Below, one piece after another: positions 57,201 to 63,940 of a stretch of 64,000 nucleotides of DNA. A program made the position numbers and the translations under genes. The notes beneath the pieces were generated by a model that searched no databases, was not told the origin of the DNA, and saw only the letters and a list, made by a program, of their open reading frames with translations. The stretch covers positions 26,417 to 90,416 of the forward strand of contig JAFEUB010001575.1 of NCBI GenBank assembly GCA_024529925.1, given 5' to 3'. Each line of letters opens with the position of its first letter. Position 1 is the stretch's first letter. The DNA is from Ophthalmolycus amberensis. Lineage: Eukaryota; Chordata; Actinopteri; Perciformes; Zoarcidae.

Positions 57201-60200
57201 GTTGACGACTGTCGCATCGTTGACGACTGTGTCGCATCGTTGACGACTGTCGCATCGTTGACGACTGTCGCATCGTAGGCGACTGTGTCGCATCGTAGGC
57301 GACTGTGTCGCATCGTAGGCGACTGTGTCGCATCGTTGACGACTGTCGCATCGTTGACTACTGTGTCGCATCGTTGACTACTGTGTCGCATCGTTGACTA
57401 CTGTGTCGCATCGTAGAAGGACTGTCACATCGTAGAAGACTGTCTCATTGTAGGCGACTGTGTCGCATCGTTGACGACTGTCGCATCGTTGACGACTCGC
57501 ATCGTTGACGACTGTCGCATCGTAGAAGACTGTCGCATCGTAGGCGACTGTGTCGCATCGTTGACGACTGTGTCGCATCGTAGAAGACTCGCATCGTAGA
57601 AGACTGTCGCATCGTAGGCGACTGTGTCGCATCGTTGACGACTGTCGCATCGTTGACGACTGTCGCATCGTTGACGACTGTCGCATCGTAGAAGACTGTC
57701 GCATCGTAGGCGACTGTGTCGCATCGTAGAAGACTGTCGCATCGTAGGCGACTGTCTCGCATCGTAGGCGACTGTGTCGCATCGTAGGCGACTGTGTCGC
57801 ATCGTAGGCGACTGTGTCGCATCGTAGGCGACTGTGTCGCATCGTAGGCGACTGTGTCGCATCGTAGGCGACTGTGTCGCATCGTTGACGACTGTCGCAT
57901 CGTAGAAGACTATGTCGCATCGTAGAAGACTGTCGCATCGTAGAAGACTGTCGCATCGTTGACGACTGTCGCATCGTTGACGACTGTGTCGCATCGTTGA
58001 CGACTGTCTCATCGTTGACGACTGTGTCGCATCGTAGAAGACTGTCGCATCGTAGAAGACTGTCGCATCGTAGAAGACTGTCGCATCGTAGAAGACTGTC
58101 GCATCGTAGAAGACTGTCGCATCGTTGACGACTGTGTCGCATCGTAGGCGACTGTCGCATCGTTGACGACTGTGTCGCATCGTAGAAGACTGTGTCGCAT
58201 CGTAGAAGACTGTCGCATCGTAGAAGACTGTGTCGCATCGTTGACGACTGTGTCGCATCGTCGAAGACTGTGTCGCATCGTAGAAGACTGTGTCGCATCG
58301 TTGCCAACTGTCATCAGACCCCAATGCCTTTTGATATCTGGGTTTTCTGTGTTCTGGTTCTAACCGTTCACCTAAACAGTTCATGATGTTGTATCAATGT
58401 AATCTTTCACCATCAAAACATCACATTTTACGTGTTATCATGTTTGGTTCAGGAGATATAATCAAAATATAGAGTTATGAAAAGACCAACGAATCACCTC
58501 GAATCAAGTAAAGTTAGTAAATATGTTACAACTGTGTGTGTGCTTCTTATTCGTGTGTGTGTGTGTGTGTGTGTGTGTGTAGGTGAGGACTTTGCGGTGG
58601 TCCAACAGGAGATCCTGATGATGAAGGACTGTAAGCACTCCAACATCGTGGCGTACTACGGCAGCTACCTCCGGTAACCGTTACAATGACGACACACAGT
58701 CTGACACAAAAAACGTAGGGAAAAGTTTGTTCATTGATCTAAGTGTGTGTGTGTGTGTGTGTGTCTGTGTGTGTGTGTGTGTGTGTTTTTCTGTGTATCT
58801 GTGTGTGTGTGTAGCAGGGAGAAGCTGTGGATCTCTATGGAGTTCTGTGGAGGAGGATCACTGCAGGACCTCTACCACAGTAAGTGTTTTAATACCATGT
58901 ACGTGTTTTGATGTTTTGATTTTTGATTTCCTCTGCTGGTTTCTGATCACATGATGTGTTTCGTGTGGTTTCTGATCACATGATGTGTTTCCTGTGGTTT
59001 CTGATCACATGTGTTTCCTCTGGTTTCTGATCCCTTCAGTCAGTCGGATGTGAAACACTTTGAAGATCGTTTTAAAGAACTCGATCGGTTTTTTAGCTCC
59101 AGTTTGTCAGAATAACAGAAGTTTAACTTTCCTGCAGCTTTTTGAAGGCCACAAACCTCTGAACTCGGCACGGTAATGAGAGCGTTTTCGATGTGAGGGC
59201 GTCCATCTTTAAATCTCTTAACGCACACACACACCCGTCAGCTGCCCTGTTGCCATGACAACGTCCACGCCTGCCTTCACATCCCCTCGCTTATTAAGGA
59301 CGAGCCGGAGGCGTCGTCAGGGAGCCTTAATGAGGCCCCCAGCGGTGAGATGCCGGCCGCTCGGTTTCATTAAACCATTAAACCACCAGAGCCACCAACC
59401 ACCACCGCACTGCCCCCCTGCTGGTCTGAGACTACGCTGGGCCCCCCTGCAGAGAGAGGAGGAGGACGACGACCACAGACAAGCTCCCTGCAGACAGATA
59501 ACGATTTAAACAGATTTAAACTCACTTCAGTCAGAAAGGAAGCCTCACACACACACATCTGAACCTTTGTCAGACCGTGTTGTAGCTCCACCTCCTGCCT
59601 GCAGGTGTGTTTTCACCCGCAGATGAAGTCATCATTGCTTCATAGACCCATCCACCTTGCGGTGGGGGGTCTATGAACCACGACCCTTTGGATACCTCGG
59701 AGATATTGCCAGCCCAGTTCCGGGCCGGAGCAGATACGAAGCTATTTGCACTGGGGTCAGCTAGCTGGAGGCCTGCGTGTCAAGGTTGGCTAGCGGGCTG
59801 CAGGCTAAATGCTAGCAGCGAGGCCGGACCAGAAACTGTTGGTAGCAATAGCAGGCCGGACCAGAAACTGTCGGTAGCAGGCCGGACCAGAAACTGTCGG
59901 TAGCAATAGCAGGCCGGACCAGAAACTGTCGGTAGCAGGCCGGACCAGAGACTGTCGGTAGCAATAGCAGGCCGGACCAGAAACTGTCGGTAGCAGGCCG
60001 GACCAGAAACTGTCGGTAGCAGGCCGGACCAGAAACTGTCGGTAGCAGGCCGGACCAGAAACTGTCGGTAGCAGGCCGGACCAGAAACTGTCGGTAGCAG
60101 GCCCGACCAGAGACTGTCGGTAGCAGGCCTGACCAGAGACTGTCGGTAGCAGGCCGGACCAGAAACTGTCGGTGGCAATAGCAGGCCGGACCAGAAAACT

Positions 60201-63200
60201 GTCGGTAGCAGGCCGGACCAGAAACTGTTGGTAGCAATAGCAGGCCGGACCAGAAACTGTTGGTAGCAGGCCGGACCAGAAACTGTTGGTAGCAATAGCA
60301 GGCCGGACCAGAAACTGTTGGTAGCAATAGCAGGCCGGACCAGAAACTGTTGGTAGCAGGCCGGACCAGAAACTGTTGGTAGCAGGCCGGACCAGAGACT
60401 GTCGGTAGCAATAGCAGGCCGGACCAGAAACTGTTGGTAGCAATAGCAGGCCGGACCAGAAACTGTTGGTAGCAGGCCGGACCAGAAACTGTTGGTAGCA
60501 ATAGCAGGCCGGACCAGAAACTGTCGGTAGCAGGCCGGACCAGAAACTGTCGGTAGCAGGCCAGACCAGAGACTGTCGGTAGCAGGCCAGACCAGAGACT
60601 GTCGGTAGCAGGCCAGACCAGAGACAGTCGGTAGCAAAGAACCCGCGGTTCTTTGCTACCGGTATGTCTTCCATACCACAGCTATGGAAGACATCCTGCG
60701 TGGTACCGGTACCAAAGAACCCGCGGCCCAAGGACCTCAACAGCTACAGGCCGGTGGCGTTGACATCCCACCTGATGAAGACCCTGGAGAGGCTGGTCCT
60801 TGCCCATCTCCGCCCTCTGGTGAGTTCATCCCTGGACCCACTTCAGTTCGCCTACCAGTCCGGCATCGGGGTGGATGACGCCGTCATCTTCCTGCTGCAG
60901 AGATGCCTCTCTCACCTGGAAAAGGCTGGAAGCACTGTGAGAGTCATGTTCTACGACTTCTCCAGTGCCTTCAACACCATCCAGCCTTTGCTTCTGAGGG
61001 ACAAGCTGGAGCAGACCGGGGTGGACCACCACCTCACTGCATGGATCCTGGACTACCTCACCAACCGTCCACAGTATGTGCGGATACGGGAGTGTGAGTC
61101 AGATCGGGTGTCCTGCAGCACAGGGGCCCCACAGGGAACCGTTCTAGCTCCTTTCCTCTTCTCCATTTACACCTCGGACTTCAAACACAACTCTGCAAAC
61201 TGCCACCTGCAAAAGTTCTCTGACGACTCTGCAATCGTCGGCCTCATCTCCGCCGATGATGACAGAGAATACAGGGAAACTAAACCAGGACTTTTTAGGA
61301 TGGTGCCAGCGGAACCGCCTCCACATCAACTCCAGCAAGACCAAGGAGCTGGTGGTGGACTTCCGCCGGGGTAAACGCCCTCCTCCGACACCGGTGAGCA
61401 TCCAGGGACTGGACATTGAGGTTGTGAAGTCGTATAAGTACCTGGGTGTTCACTTGAACAATAAACTGGACTGGACTGACCACGCTCACGCTCTTTATAA
61501 AAAAGGACAGAGCAGACTCTTTCTGCTGAGGAGGACTGAGGTCTTTTGGGGTGCAGGGAGCACTCCTGAAGACCTTCTTCGACTCCGTGGTGGCATCAGC
61601 CATCTTCTATGGAGTGGTCTTCTGGAACAGCAGCATCGCGGCAGCTGACAGGAGGAGACTGGACAAACTGGTGAGGAAGGCCAGCAGCGTGCTGGGATGT
61701 CCACTGGATACTGTGGAGGTGGTGGGAGACAGGAGGATGATGGCGAAGCTCTCATCCCTGATGAGCCACGCCTCCCACCCATGCAGGACACTCTGGCAGC
61801 TCTGCACAGCTCCTTCAGTCACCGGCTGATTCACCCCCGGTGTCTGAGGGAGAGGTACCGCAAGTCCTTTCTCCCCGCTGCTGTCAGGCTGCACAACAAA
61901 CTGCTCTCGGTGGACCACTAACACTTGAACACTTGAACACGAACACTTTGCACACACTGAACACTTTAATTCATTCACCTGGTGCAATATCTCATCTAAT
62001 CCGTGCAATATCCAATACGTTTTAAGTATTTACCTGATCCGCCTGTATATTCTGTATATTCTGTATATTCTGTATATACTGGCATATTTAGTATATCTAA
62101 TACTCTTCTTACTGTCTTATTTTATTACTGTTCTACTGTTTACTGTTTAGTTTATTATATTACTTGATTTTTATCTTTATTTTATTACTTGTGAGCAATG
62201 CTGCTGTAATCCTGTAATTTCCCCACTGAGGGACTAATAAAGGATTATCTTATCTCTTATCTTATTTTAGCAGGCCAGACCAGAGACTGTCGGTAGCAGG
62301 CCAGACCAGAGACTGTCGGTAGCAGGCCAGACCAGAGACTGTCGGTAGCAGGCCAGACCAGAGACTGTCGGTAGCAGGCCAGACCAGAGGACCGTCGGTA
62401 GCAATAGCAGGACGGACCAGAGACCGTCGGTAGCAATAGCAGGACGGACCAGAGACCGTCGGTGGTAGCAATAGCAGGACGGACCAGAGACCGTCGGTAG
62501 CAATAGCAGGACGGACCAGAGACCGTCTGGTAGCAATAGCAGGACGGACCAGAGGACCGTCGGTTAGCAATAGCAGGACGGACCAGAGACCGTCGGTAGC
62601 AATAGCAGGACGGACCAGAGACTGTCGGTAGCAATAGCAGGCCGGACCAGAGACTGTCGGTAGCAATAGCAGGACGGACCAGAGACTCTTGGTAGCAGGC
62701 CGGACCAGAGATGGTTGGTAGCAGGCAGACAGTAGAGTACATGTTGGACACATGTTTTTGTTCCATTGTGTGAATGTTTAAAGAAAATATAGAGACATGT
62801 ACAGGAAATGGGGTGTGACAGCCGACGTGTGTCCCAGCATGCACTGGTCCAGAGGCGGGGTCTGACAGCTGCATGCTGGTGTGATGACTAAACAACGTTT
62901 GGTTCTGTGGTTTTGTCTTTCAGTAACTGGTCCACTGGCCGAGTCCCAGATCGCGTACGTTCTACGGGAAACACTGCAGGTAAACATCCAATCAGATTCT
63001 TAGACCCTCCAGGTTCTGTCCAATCAGATTCTTAGACCCTCCAGGTCTGTCCAATCAGAACCCTAGACCCTCCAGGTTCTGTCCAATCAGATTCTTAGAC
63101 CCTCTAGGTTCTGACCAATCAGATAGTAATACAGTGAGTGTGTTCTACAGGGACTCTCTACCTGCACAGCAAAGGAAAAATGCACAGAGACATTAAGGTG

Positions 63201-63365
63201 AGCTTAATAATAATAATAATAATAAACCATTGAACTGTATCTTTTCTAGCTGTGTCATGAATTGAAGTGTTTATATTTAGCGTAGCTACAGCAGCGAGCT
63301 AACCGTTTGTGTTTCTTCTGCAGGGGGCGAACATCCTGCTGACTGATAACGGATACTAAAACTAG
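37016..63365 (+). CDS. map4k3: MAP4K3 (GLK) Ste20-family kinase, exons 1-7 (kinase N-lobe and catalytic loop)
   Basis: Seven exons with GT-AG borders encode the N-terminal half of the kinase domain. They include a glycine loop GSGTYGDVYK (exon 1), the ATP lysine in AAIKVIKLEPG (exon 2), GEDFAVVQQEILMMKDCKHS (exon 3), KLWISMEFCGGGSLQDLYH (exon 4), TGPLAESQIAYVLRETLQ (exon 5), the catalytic loop MHRDIK (exon 6) and GANILLTDNGY (exon 7). The DFG exon and the CNH domain lie to the right. MAP4K3 relays amino-acid signals to TORC1 and activates JNK and NF-kB pathways. Intron 1 is about 14.2 kb and full of insertions; intron 2 is about 7.2 kb. Exons 6 and 7 are each one base short of the expected frame, so the reading frame as given is broken. 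Confidence 0.93.
37122..37129. promoter_or_regulatory. Palindromic CRE (TGACGTCA)
   Basis: A full CREB/ATF consensus 10 bases into MAP4K3 intron 1. Position near a promoter makes function plausible but unproved. Confidence 0.4.
37370..37442. repeat. Interspersed repeat, copy A, left piece
   Basis: Sequence from cacagcgttgcgaacacctg to the 9-bp target duplication. It matches copy C at 45224-45290 and continues after the LINE at 40922. Confidence 0.75.
37578..38381 (+). CDS. Rex1-like LINE: endonuclease part of ORF
   Basis: The frame is already open from 37365; the first ATG inside the element is at 37578 (MAARHIELVVVYLLF). AP-endonuclease features include MGNVRSLPNKMDELAAL, FTETWL and LLLSGDFNHA. 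After GDFNHA (about 38318) the frame should pass to the +1 frame, where the endonuclease motif SDHN (GRSDHNLVHL) and the RT follow; the codons from there to 38381 are read-through. Confidence 0.85.
   Translation: MAARHIELVVVYLLFIAICSSVSGDPACSHGLVVYARDQLLAFRDTAVLPDERPAVPRELRRKKRGCRAGAERRARRRRYTPALPSIIMGNVRSLPNKMDELAALTRHQREYRESSLMVFTETWLTELTPDTHATLDGFRIIRADRTTESGKRKGGGLAVFVNDRWCNSGHITVKEQTCTADIELLAVSMRPHYLPREFSHVIVVAAYIPPSADAEAACDVIHSATSRLLTQHPNALLLLSGDFNHAPPVLHSAHIHPVCQMPHQRQ
38281..40593 (+). CDS. Rex1-like LINE: end of endonuclease and reverse transcriptase
   Basis: Real homology starts near 38320 (SSTLPTFTQYV, RDNKTLDLLYAN, GRSDHN). RT motifs in order: KARKATGPDGISSRLLKSCA, NSYRPVALTSHLMKTLERLV, VMFYDFSSAFNTIQPLLLRD, GAPQGTVLAPFLFSIYT, the active site KFSDDSAIVG and VKSYKYLGVHLNNKLDW. 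It ends HNKLLSVDH. Apart from the single frame step between endonuclease and RT there is no disabling change, so the copy is young. Confidence 0.9.
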   Translation: MPSSFSLGTLIMPLQSSTLPTFTQYVKCHTRDNKTLDLLYANTKEAYISSPLPPLGRSDHNLVHLLPEYTTLAQKQPAVTRTVRRWTDGAEEALKDCFETTVWEVFSDAHGEDIDGLTDCITDYINFCVENTVPTRTVRCFSNGKPWISPEIKALLKEKKRVFRSGNKEELRTVQRELRMKIREGKDIYRMKMEDQLQQNNTVGVWKGLKAISGFKGPNQQPEGDQKWVNELNLFFNRFDQPSTPPPTQSSLLLQPPSSASPVDYYPTSPLPTALGSPPHLSYSARYDQQPTPTPTHSTPPPSVSLNQVRKELRRIKARKATGPDGISSRLLKSCADQLCGIAEHVFNLSLRLGKVPQLWKTSCVVPVPKNPRPKDLNSYRPVALTSHLMKTLERLVLAHLRPLVSSSLDPLQFAYQSGIGVDDAVIFLLQRCLSHLEKAGSTVRVMFYDFSSAFNTIQPLLLRDKLEQTGVDHHLTAWILDYLTNRPQYVRIRECESDRVSCSTGAPQGTVLAPFLFSIYTSDFKHNSANCHLQKFSDDSAIVGLISADDDREYRELNQDFLGWCQRNRLHINSSKTKELVVDFRRGKRPPPTPVSIQGLDIEVVKSYKYLGVHLNNKLDWTDHAHAFYKKGQSRLFLLRRLRSFGVQGALLKTFFDSVVASAIFYGVVFWSSSIATADRRRLDKLVRKASSVLGCPLDTVEVVGDRRMMAKLSSLMSHASHPMQDTLAALHSSISHRLIHPRCLRERYRKSFLPAAVRLHNKLLSVDH
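40922..41208. repeat. Interspersed repeat, copy A, middle piece
   Basis: Starts with the right target duplication and runs through ccccgaaaatcac and gacagaacgctgcactttat. The latter half matches copy B at 49067-49200 almost base for base. Confidence 0.8.
41209..41768. repeat. 18-bp minisatellite expanded inside copy A
   Basis: About 31 units of ataacgggtgtgtatttt (variants atgttataac, gtgtgcattt). The orthologous position in copy B (49193-49213) has a single unit. Confidence 0.95.
41769..41844. repeat. Interspersed repeat, copy A, third piece
   Basis: Reads tgcgcggctcgttaagagct through ggaaaatcttctgtgatt, ending in the 7-bp duplication that borders the L2 insertion. Confidence 0.8.
41845..42597 (+). 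pseudogene. C-terminal fragment of L2 reverse transcriptase
   Basis: About 250 codons, open without interruption: FLQLNKDKTEVIVFG, ARNLGVVMDSDLNLNSHIKT, LDYCNGVFTGL, LIQNAAARVLTKTRRVDHIT and the end KSRLKTFLFAAAFN. The RT catalytic part is missing. The frame continues leftward through the 18-bp array by chance. Confidence 0.88.
41845..42801 (+). mobile_element. 5'-truncated L2 LINE with 7-bp target duplication
   Basis: TGTGATT lies at 41838-41844 and again at 42802-42808. The element ends gctatacaaataaatgcc plus a (CCTTG)n tail. The uninterrupted site is preserved in copy B at about 49570 (cttctgtgatttttcc). Confidence 0.9.
42802..43282. repeat. Interspersed repeat, copy A, right piece
   Basis: Matches 49570-50070 of copy B closely (caccatggcaaccagttac, agcagacggtaccagttttg). 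No coding function is evident, although the same open frame (SERHELQPTAPLDSMLNLTT) exists in both copies. Confidence 0.85.
43283..43575. repeat. ATGT/ACAT tetranucleotide microsatellite
   Basis: Alternating (ATGT)n and (ACAT)n blocks with atatatac cores, giving local self-complementarity. All six open frames over it are artefacts. Confidence 0.95.
43640..43935. repeat. Degenerate ACT/GCT triplet repeat
   Basis: Imperfect actactactgctact runs. Thr-rich and Val-rich frames are open on both strands by composition only. Confidence 0.85.
43936..44880. other. MAP4K3 intron 1, non-repetitive part
   Basis: Unique-looking sequence. It includes an aagatggcg (YY1-type) word near 44358. No exon was found; the frames of 120-130 codons on the minus strand at 44411-44933 have no recognisable domain. 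Confidence 0.4.
44881..44908. repeat. Poly-C tract (28 nt)
   Basis: Uninterrupted C run, poly-G on the other strand; prone to miscounting and to G-quadruplex formation. Confidence 0.9.
45027..45125. repeat. TA-rich microsatellite
   Basis: (TA)n and tatat-rich words. Confidence 0.8.
45224..45470. repeat. Interspersed repeat, copy C (left part only)
   Basis: Uninterrupted version of the site in which the Rex1-like LINE landed in copy A: cgttgccaacacctgcgc through gtgtgctata, then ctttcccgaaaatcgcg and cacttgaatgg. It diverges from copy A after the ctaaaaaacact word. Confidence 0.7.
45566..45700. repeat. Short 18-bp repeat of cgatacttcgatatatca
   Basis: Four or five copies next to gatctcgcgatacgatat, a sequence type often seen at the ends of fish DNA transposon remnants. 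The element boundaries are not clear. Confidence 0.6.
45701..46545. other. MAP4K3 intron 1, AT-rich spacer
   Basis: Includes a short TAATA run and a duplicated segment (aactcagcatatgaactata at about 45991 and 46051). Nothing coding. Confidence 0.4.
46553..47562. repeat. 22-bp minisatellite, MAP4K3 intron 1
   Basis: About 46 units of ggagctgggcctggataaag plus gt, with aggtag and gggtct variants. Pro/Leu-rich minus-strand frames (350-384 codons) are artefacts. Confidence 0.96.
47563..48245. other. MAP4K3 intron 1, non-repetitive part
   Basis: Unique-looking, with a small run of tgttcactgt words near 47705. No gene recognised. Confidence 0.4.
48250..49065. mobile_element. Possible DNA-transposon remnant with imperfect inverted ends
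   Basis: tcatggaaaagtcatg near 48280 and its approximate complement (ccatgacttttcc) near 49055 bracket the region, and the left end carries an inverted 40-bp match (48291-48330) to the interspersed repeat at 41046-41085. A 135-codon plus-strand frame (48254-48661) has no domain I recognise. Weak call. Confidence 0.35.
49067..50075. repeat. Interspersed repeat, copy B
   Basis: Matches copy A from gattcaaagtttaaaacgta through the region after the L2 insertion, without the 18-bp expansion and without the L2. It is interrupted by a LINE fragment at 49231-49526. The ends of the family are not defined, so it could be a large non-autonomous DNA element. Confidence 0.8.
49231..49526 (+). mobile_element. 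Short 3' fragment of another LINE
   Basis: Encodes HRNSFFPLAITLMNNK and a stop, then a 3' UTR with a ttctgattctgattctga tail. Insertion is proved by copy A, where the flanking sequence is continuous. The family differs from the Rex1-like copies in its tail. Confidence 0.8.
50076..51337. other. End of MAP4K3 intron 1
   Basis: Mostly unique-looking. Holds a 23-nt poly-G tract (50774-50796) and a (GT)n at 51190-51241. No exon seen before 51338. Confidence 0.5.
51338..51395 (+). CDS. map4k3: MAP4K3 exon 2
   Basis: 58 nt. Encodes ARRVRTGELAAIKVIKLEPG with the VAIK-type ATP lysine. Acceptor ctctcag, donor gtagga, leaving in phase 1. Confidence 0.95.
51420..52890. repeat. Minisatellite of two 13-bp modules, MAP4K3 intron 2
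   Basis: Made almost wholly of atgtcactgcatc and atgtctgaacatc in irregular order, with cgtgt for catgt variants. It begins 25 bp after the exon 2 donor and ends in a short (GT)n. Confidence 0.96.
52908..53153. other. Intron 2 spacer
   Basis: Contains two ttttaaggtggact words; nothing else recognised. Confidence 0.4.
53154..53673 (+). mobile_element. Probable solo LTR (about 520 bp)
   Basis: Begins TGTTAT and ends ATAACA, the inverted 5'-TG...CA-3' ends of retroelement LTRs. In the plus orientation there is a TATA box (gtataaat, about 53502), then an AATAAA signal about 100 bp later (gcaaataaattg near 53597), the spacing expected of U3-R-U5. No internal region or second LTR is nearby, and a clear 4-6 bp target duplication is not visible, so the borders are provisional. 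Confidence 0.55.
53473..53487. promoter_or_regulatory. Consensus estrogen response element in a 31-bp palindrome
   Basis: AGGTCACAGTGACCT is the classical palindromic ERE (two AGGTCA half-sites with a 3-bp spacer). It is the centre of a perfect 15+1+15 inverted repeat (53465-53495). It lies upstream of the TATA box of the probable LTR. Confidence 0.6.
53674..54692. other. Intron 2, non-repetitive part
   Basis: Unique-looking. No exon seen. Confidence 0.45.
54693..58312. repeat. CpG-dense 18/20-bp minisatellite, MAP4K3 intron 2 (3.6 kb)
   Basis: Units of tgtcgcatcgttgacgac or tgtgtcgcatcgttgacgac, with core variants taggcgac and tagaagac. Two to three CpGs occur per unit. Long segments recur (a rare actatgtcgcatc variant at about 55899 and 57909, roughly 2 kb apart). 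Minus-strand frames up to 924 codons are artefacts. Confidence 0.97.
58545..58582 (+). repeat. (GT)n immediately before MAP4K3 exon 3
   Basis: The run ends gtgtag, which is the splice acceptor itself. Confidence 0.95.
58583..58673 (+). CDS. map4k3: MAP4K3 exon 3
   Basis: 91 nt. Completes GEDFAVVQQEILMMKDCKHS, then NIVAYYGSYLR. Contains the conserved alpha-C Glu (QQE). Donor gtaacc. Confidence 0.96.
58743..58812 (+). repeat. (GT)n before MAP4K3 exon 4
   Basis: GT repeats with a few ct interruptions, running into the acceptor. Confidence 0.93.
58815..58879 (+). CDS. map4k3: MAP4K3 exon 4 (kinase hinge)
   Basis: 65 nt. Encodes REKLWISMEFCGGGSLQDLY and H. The acceptor is a tandem tagcag: the first AG gives YLRREKLW as in the family, the second would drop one Arg. 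Donor gtaagt. Confidence 0.95.
58880..59640. other. Intron 4, first part
   Basis: Starts with four copies of a 29-bp word containing tctgatcacatgatgtg (58920-59035). The rest (59240-59520) is GC-rich and includes an RFX-like gttgccatgacaac at 59249-59262. No exon recognised. Confidence 0.5.
59641..59675. other. Short hairpin sequence
   Basis: catagaccc and gggtctatg are complementary arms around a second nested stem (ccacc/ggtgg), giving a near-perfect 35-nt hairpin. Confidence 0.6.
59822..60635. repeat. 26/32-bp minisatellite, left part of array split by a LINE
   Basis: Units of ggccggaccagaaactgtcg followed by gtagca, with or without an extra atagca. It resumes after the LINE at 62271. 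Confidence 0.95.
60636..62270 (+). mobile_element. 5'-truncated Rex1-like LINE inside the 26-bp array
   Basis: From 60674 it is nearly identical to the LINE at 39348-40921, including the aataaaggattatct tail. A short inverted piece of the same element (about 60637-60673) precedes it, forming a palindrome with the array end. tagca borders both sides, consistent with a short target duplication, and array phase is kept. It lies in MAP4K3 intron 4. Confidence 0.92.
60664..61921 (+). pseudogene. Frameshifted Rex1-like reverse transcriptase
   Basis: Reads WKTSCVVPVPKNPRPKDLNS to ADDDREYRE. The frame then breaks at an extra A (about 61277), an extra G (about 61530) and a missing C (about 61780) relative to the copy at 38281-40593, all in short homopolymers. 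The final HNKLLSVDH is still present. Confidence 0.88.
62271..62725. repeat. 26/32-bp minisatellite, right part of split array
   Basis: Same unit family as 59822-60635, but with ggacggaccagagaccgtcg variants dominating. Confidence 0.94.
62924..62979 (+). CDS. map4k3: MAP4K3 exon 5
   Basis: 56 nt. Encodes ITGPLAESQIAYVLRETLQ across the junction. Acceptor tttcag, donor gtaaac, ending in phase 0. Confidence 0.95.
62988..63123. repeat. About 36-bp repeat with CCAATCAG words, intron 5
   Basis: Four copies of ccaatcagattcttagaccc plus tccaggttctgt. Confidence 0.92.
63151..63197 (+). CDS. map4k3: MAP4K3 exon 6 (HRDIK catalytic loop), one base short
   Basis: 47 nt, where 48 are expected. The 5' part reads ggactctctacctg, lacking one base compared with codons for GLYYL. 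From LHSKGKMHRDIK on, the frame is normal if one base is missing. Splice sites are intact. Confidence 0.9.
63324..63365 (+). CDS. map4k3: MAP4K3 exon 7, one base short with premature stop
   Basis: 42 nt, where 43 are expected. Reads GANILLTDNGY, then TAA at 63357-63359 in place of a V-K-L continuation. The donor gtaagt follows directly. Confidence 0.9.
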
Positions 63366-63936
63366 GTAAGTGTCACTCACCTGTCAGGGTAGTAACGTCA
63401 TGAACAGACCCCGCCCACTGACCCCTGGGAGGTAATGGGCGGGGCTTGTGATGAAAAGATGAGTCGTGGTTACATAGTGTTTGACCTGTCCTCTAGTACA
63501 CACTCATCACTGGACGTCACGAGACGAGCTGCAGATCTACTGATGTCTGTCTTCTGATGAATCAAGTAGAATGACTTGAATGCATTAGTAATAATATTAT
63601 TTTAATATTTCTACTTTACATCAGGTTTTATAGATTGTTTAATGAGTTGTTTTGTTAAAAACTAAATATTTTTCATGCTCACCAGAACGTTAAATAAGTT
63701 CTGCCTTCAGATGAGTGAAGTTTTTAAGTTTTAACTGATGAGAGACACTAAATATATACGAGTGATGAAGGCGCTGTGGGAATGTTTACCAAAGCTCATC
63801 ACTGAGAATCTACTGAGACTCTAAGTCAGATCTGATGTTTATGAAGCCTGTTGAGCTGCTGGACTTGAAATATCAAGAGTCAGACATGTTTTATATTTTG
63901 ATGTTTGTAAACCGAACTTGTTATGCTTGATTTAAC

Positions 63937-63940
<4 letters not shown>
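63366..63940. other. MAP4K3 intron 7 (start)
   Basis: Unique-looking intronic sequence. The DFG-containing exon was not found before the window ends. Confidence 0.5.

Noticed and set aside
54597..58384. Minus-strand frames up to 924 codons (Arg/Ser/Thr/Asp-rich)
   Set aside because: Produced by an 18/20-bp repeat in MAP4K3 intron 2; antisense to the gene, and three overlapping frames are open.
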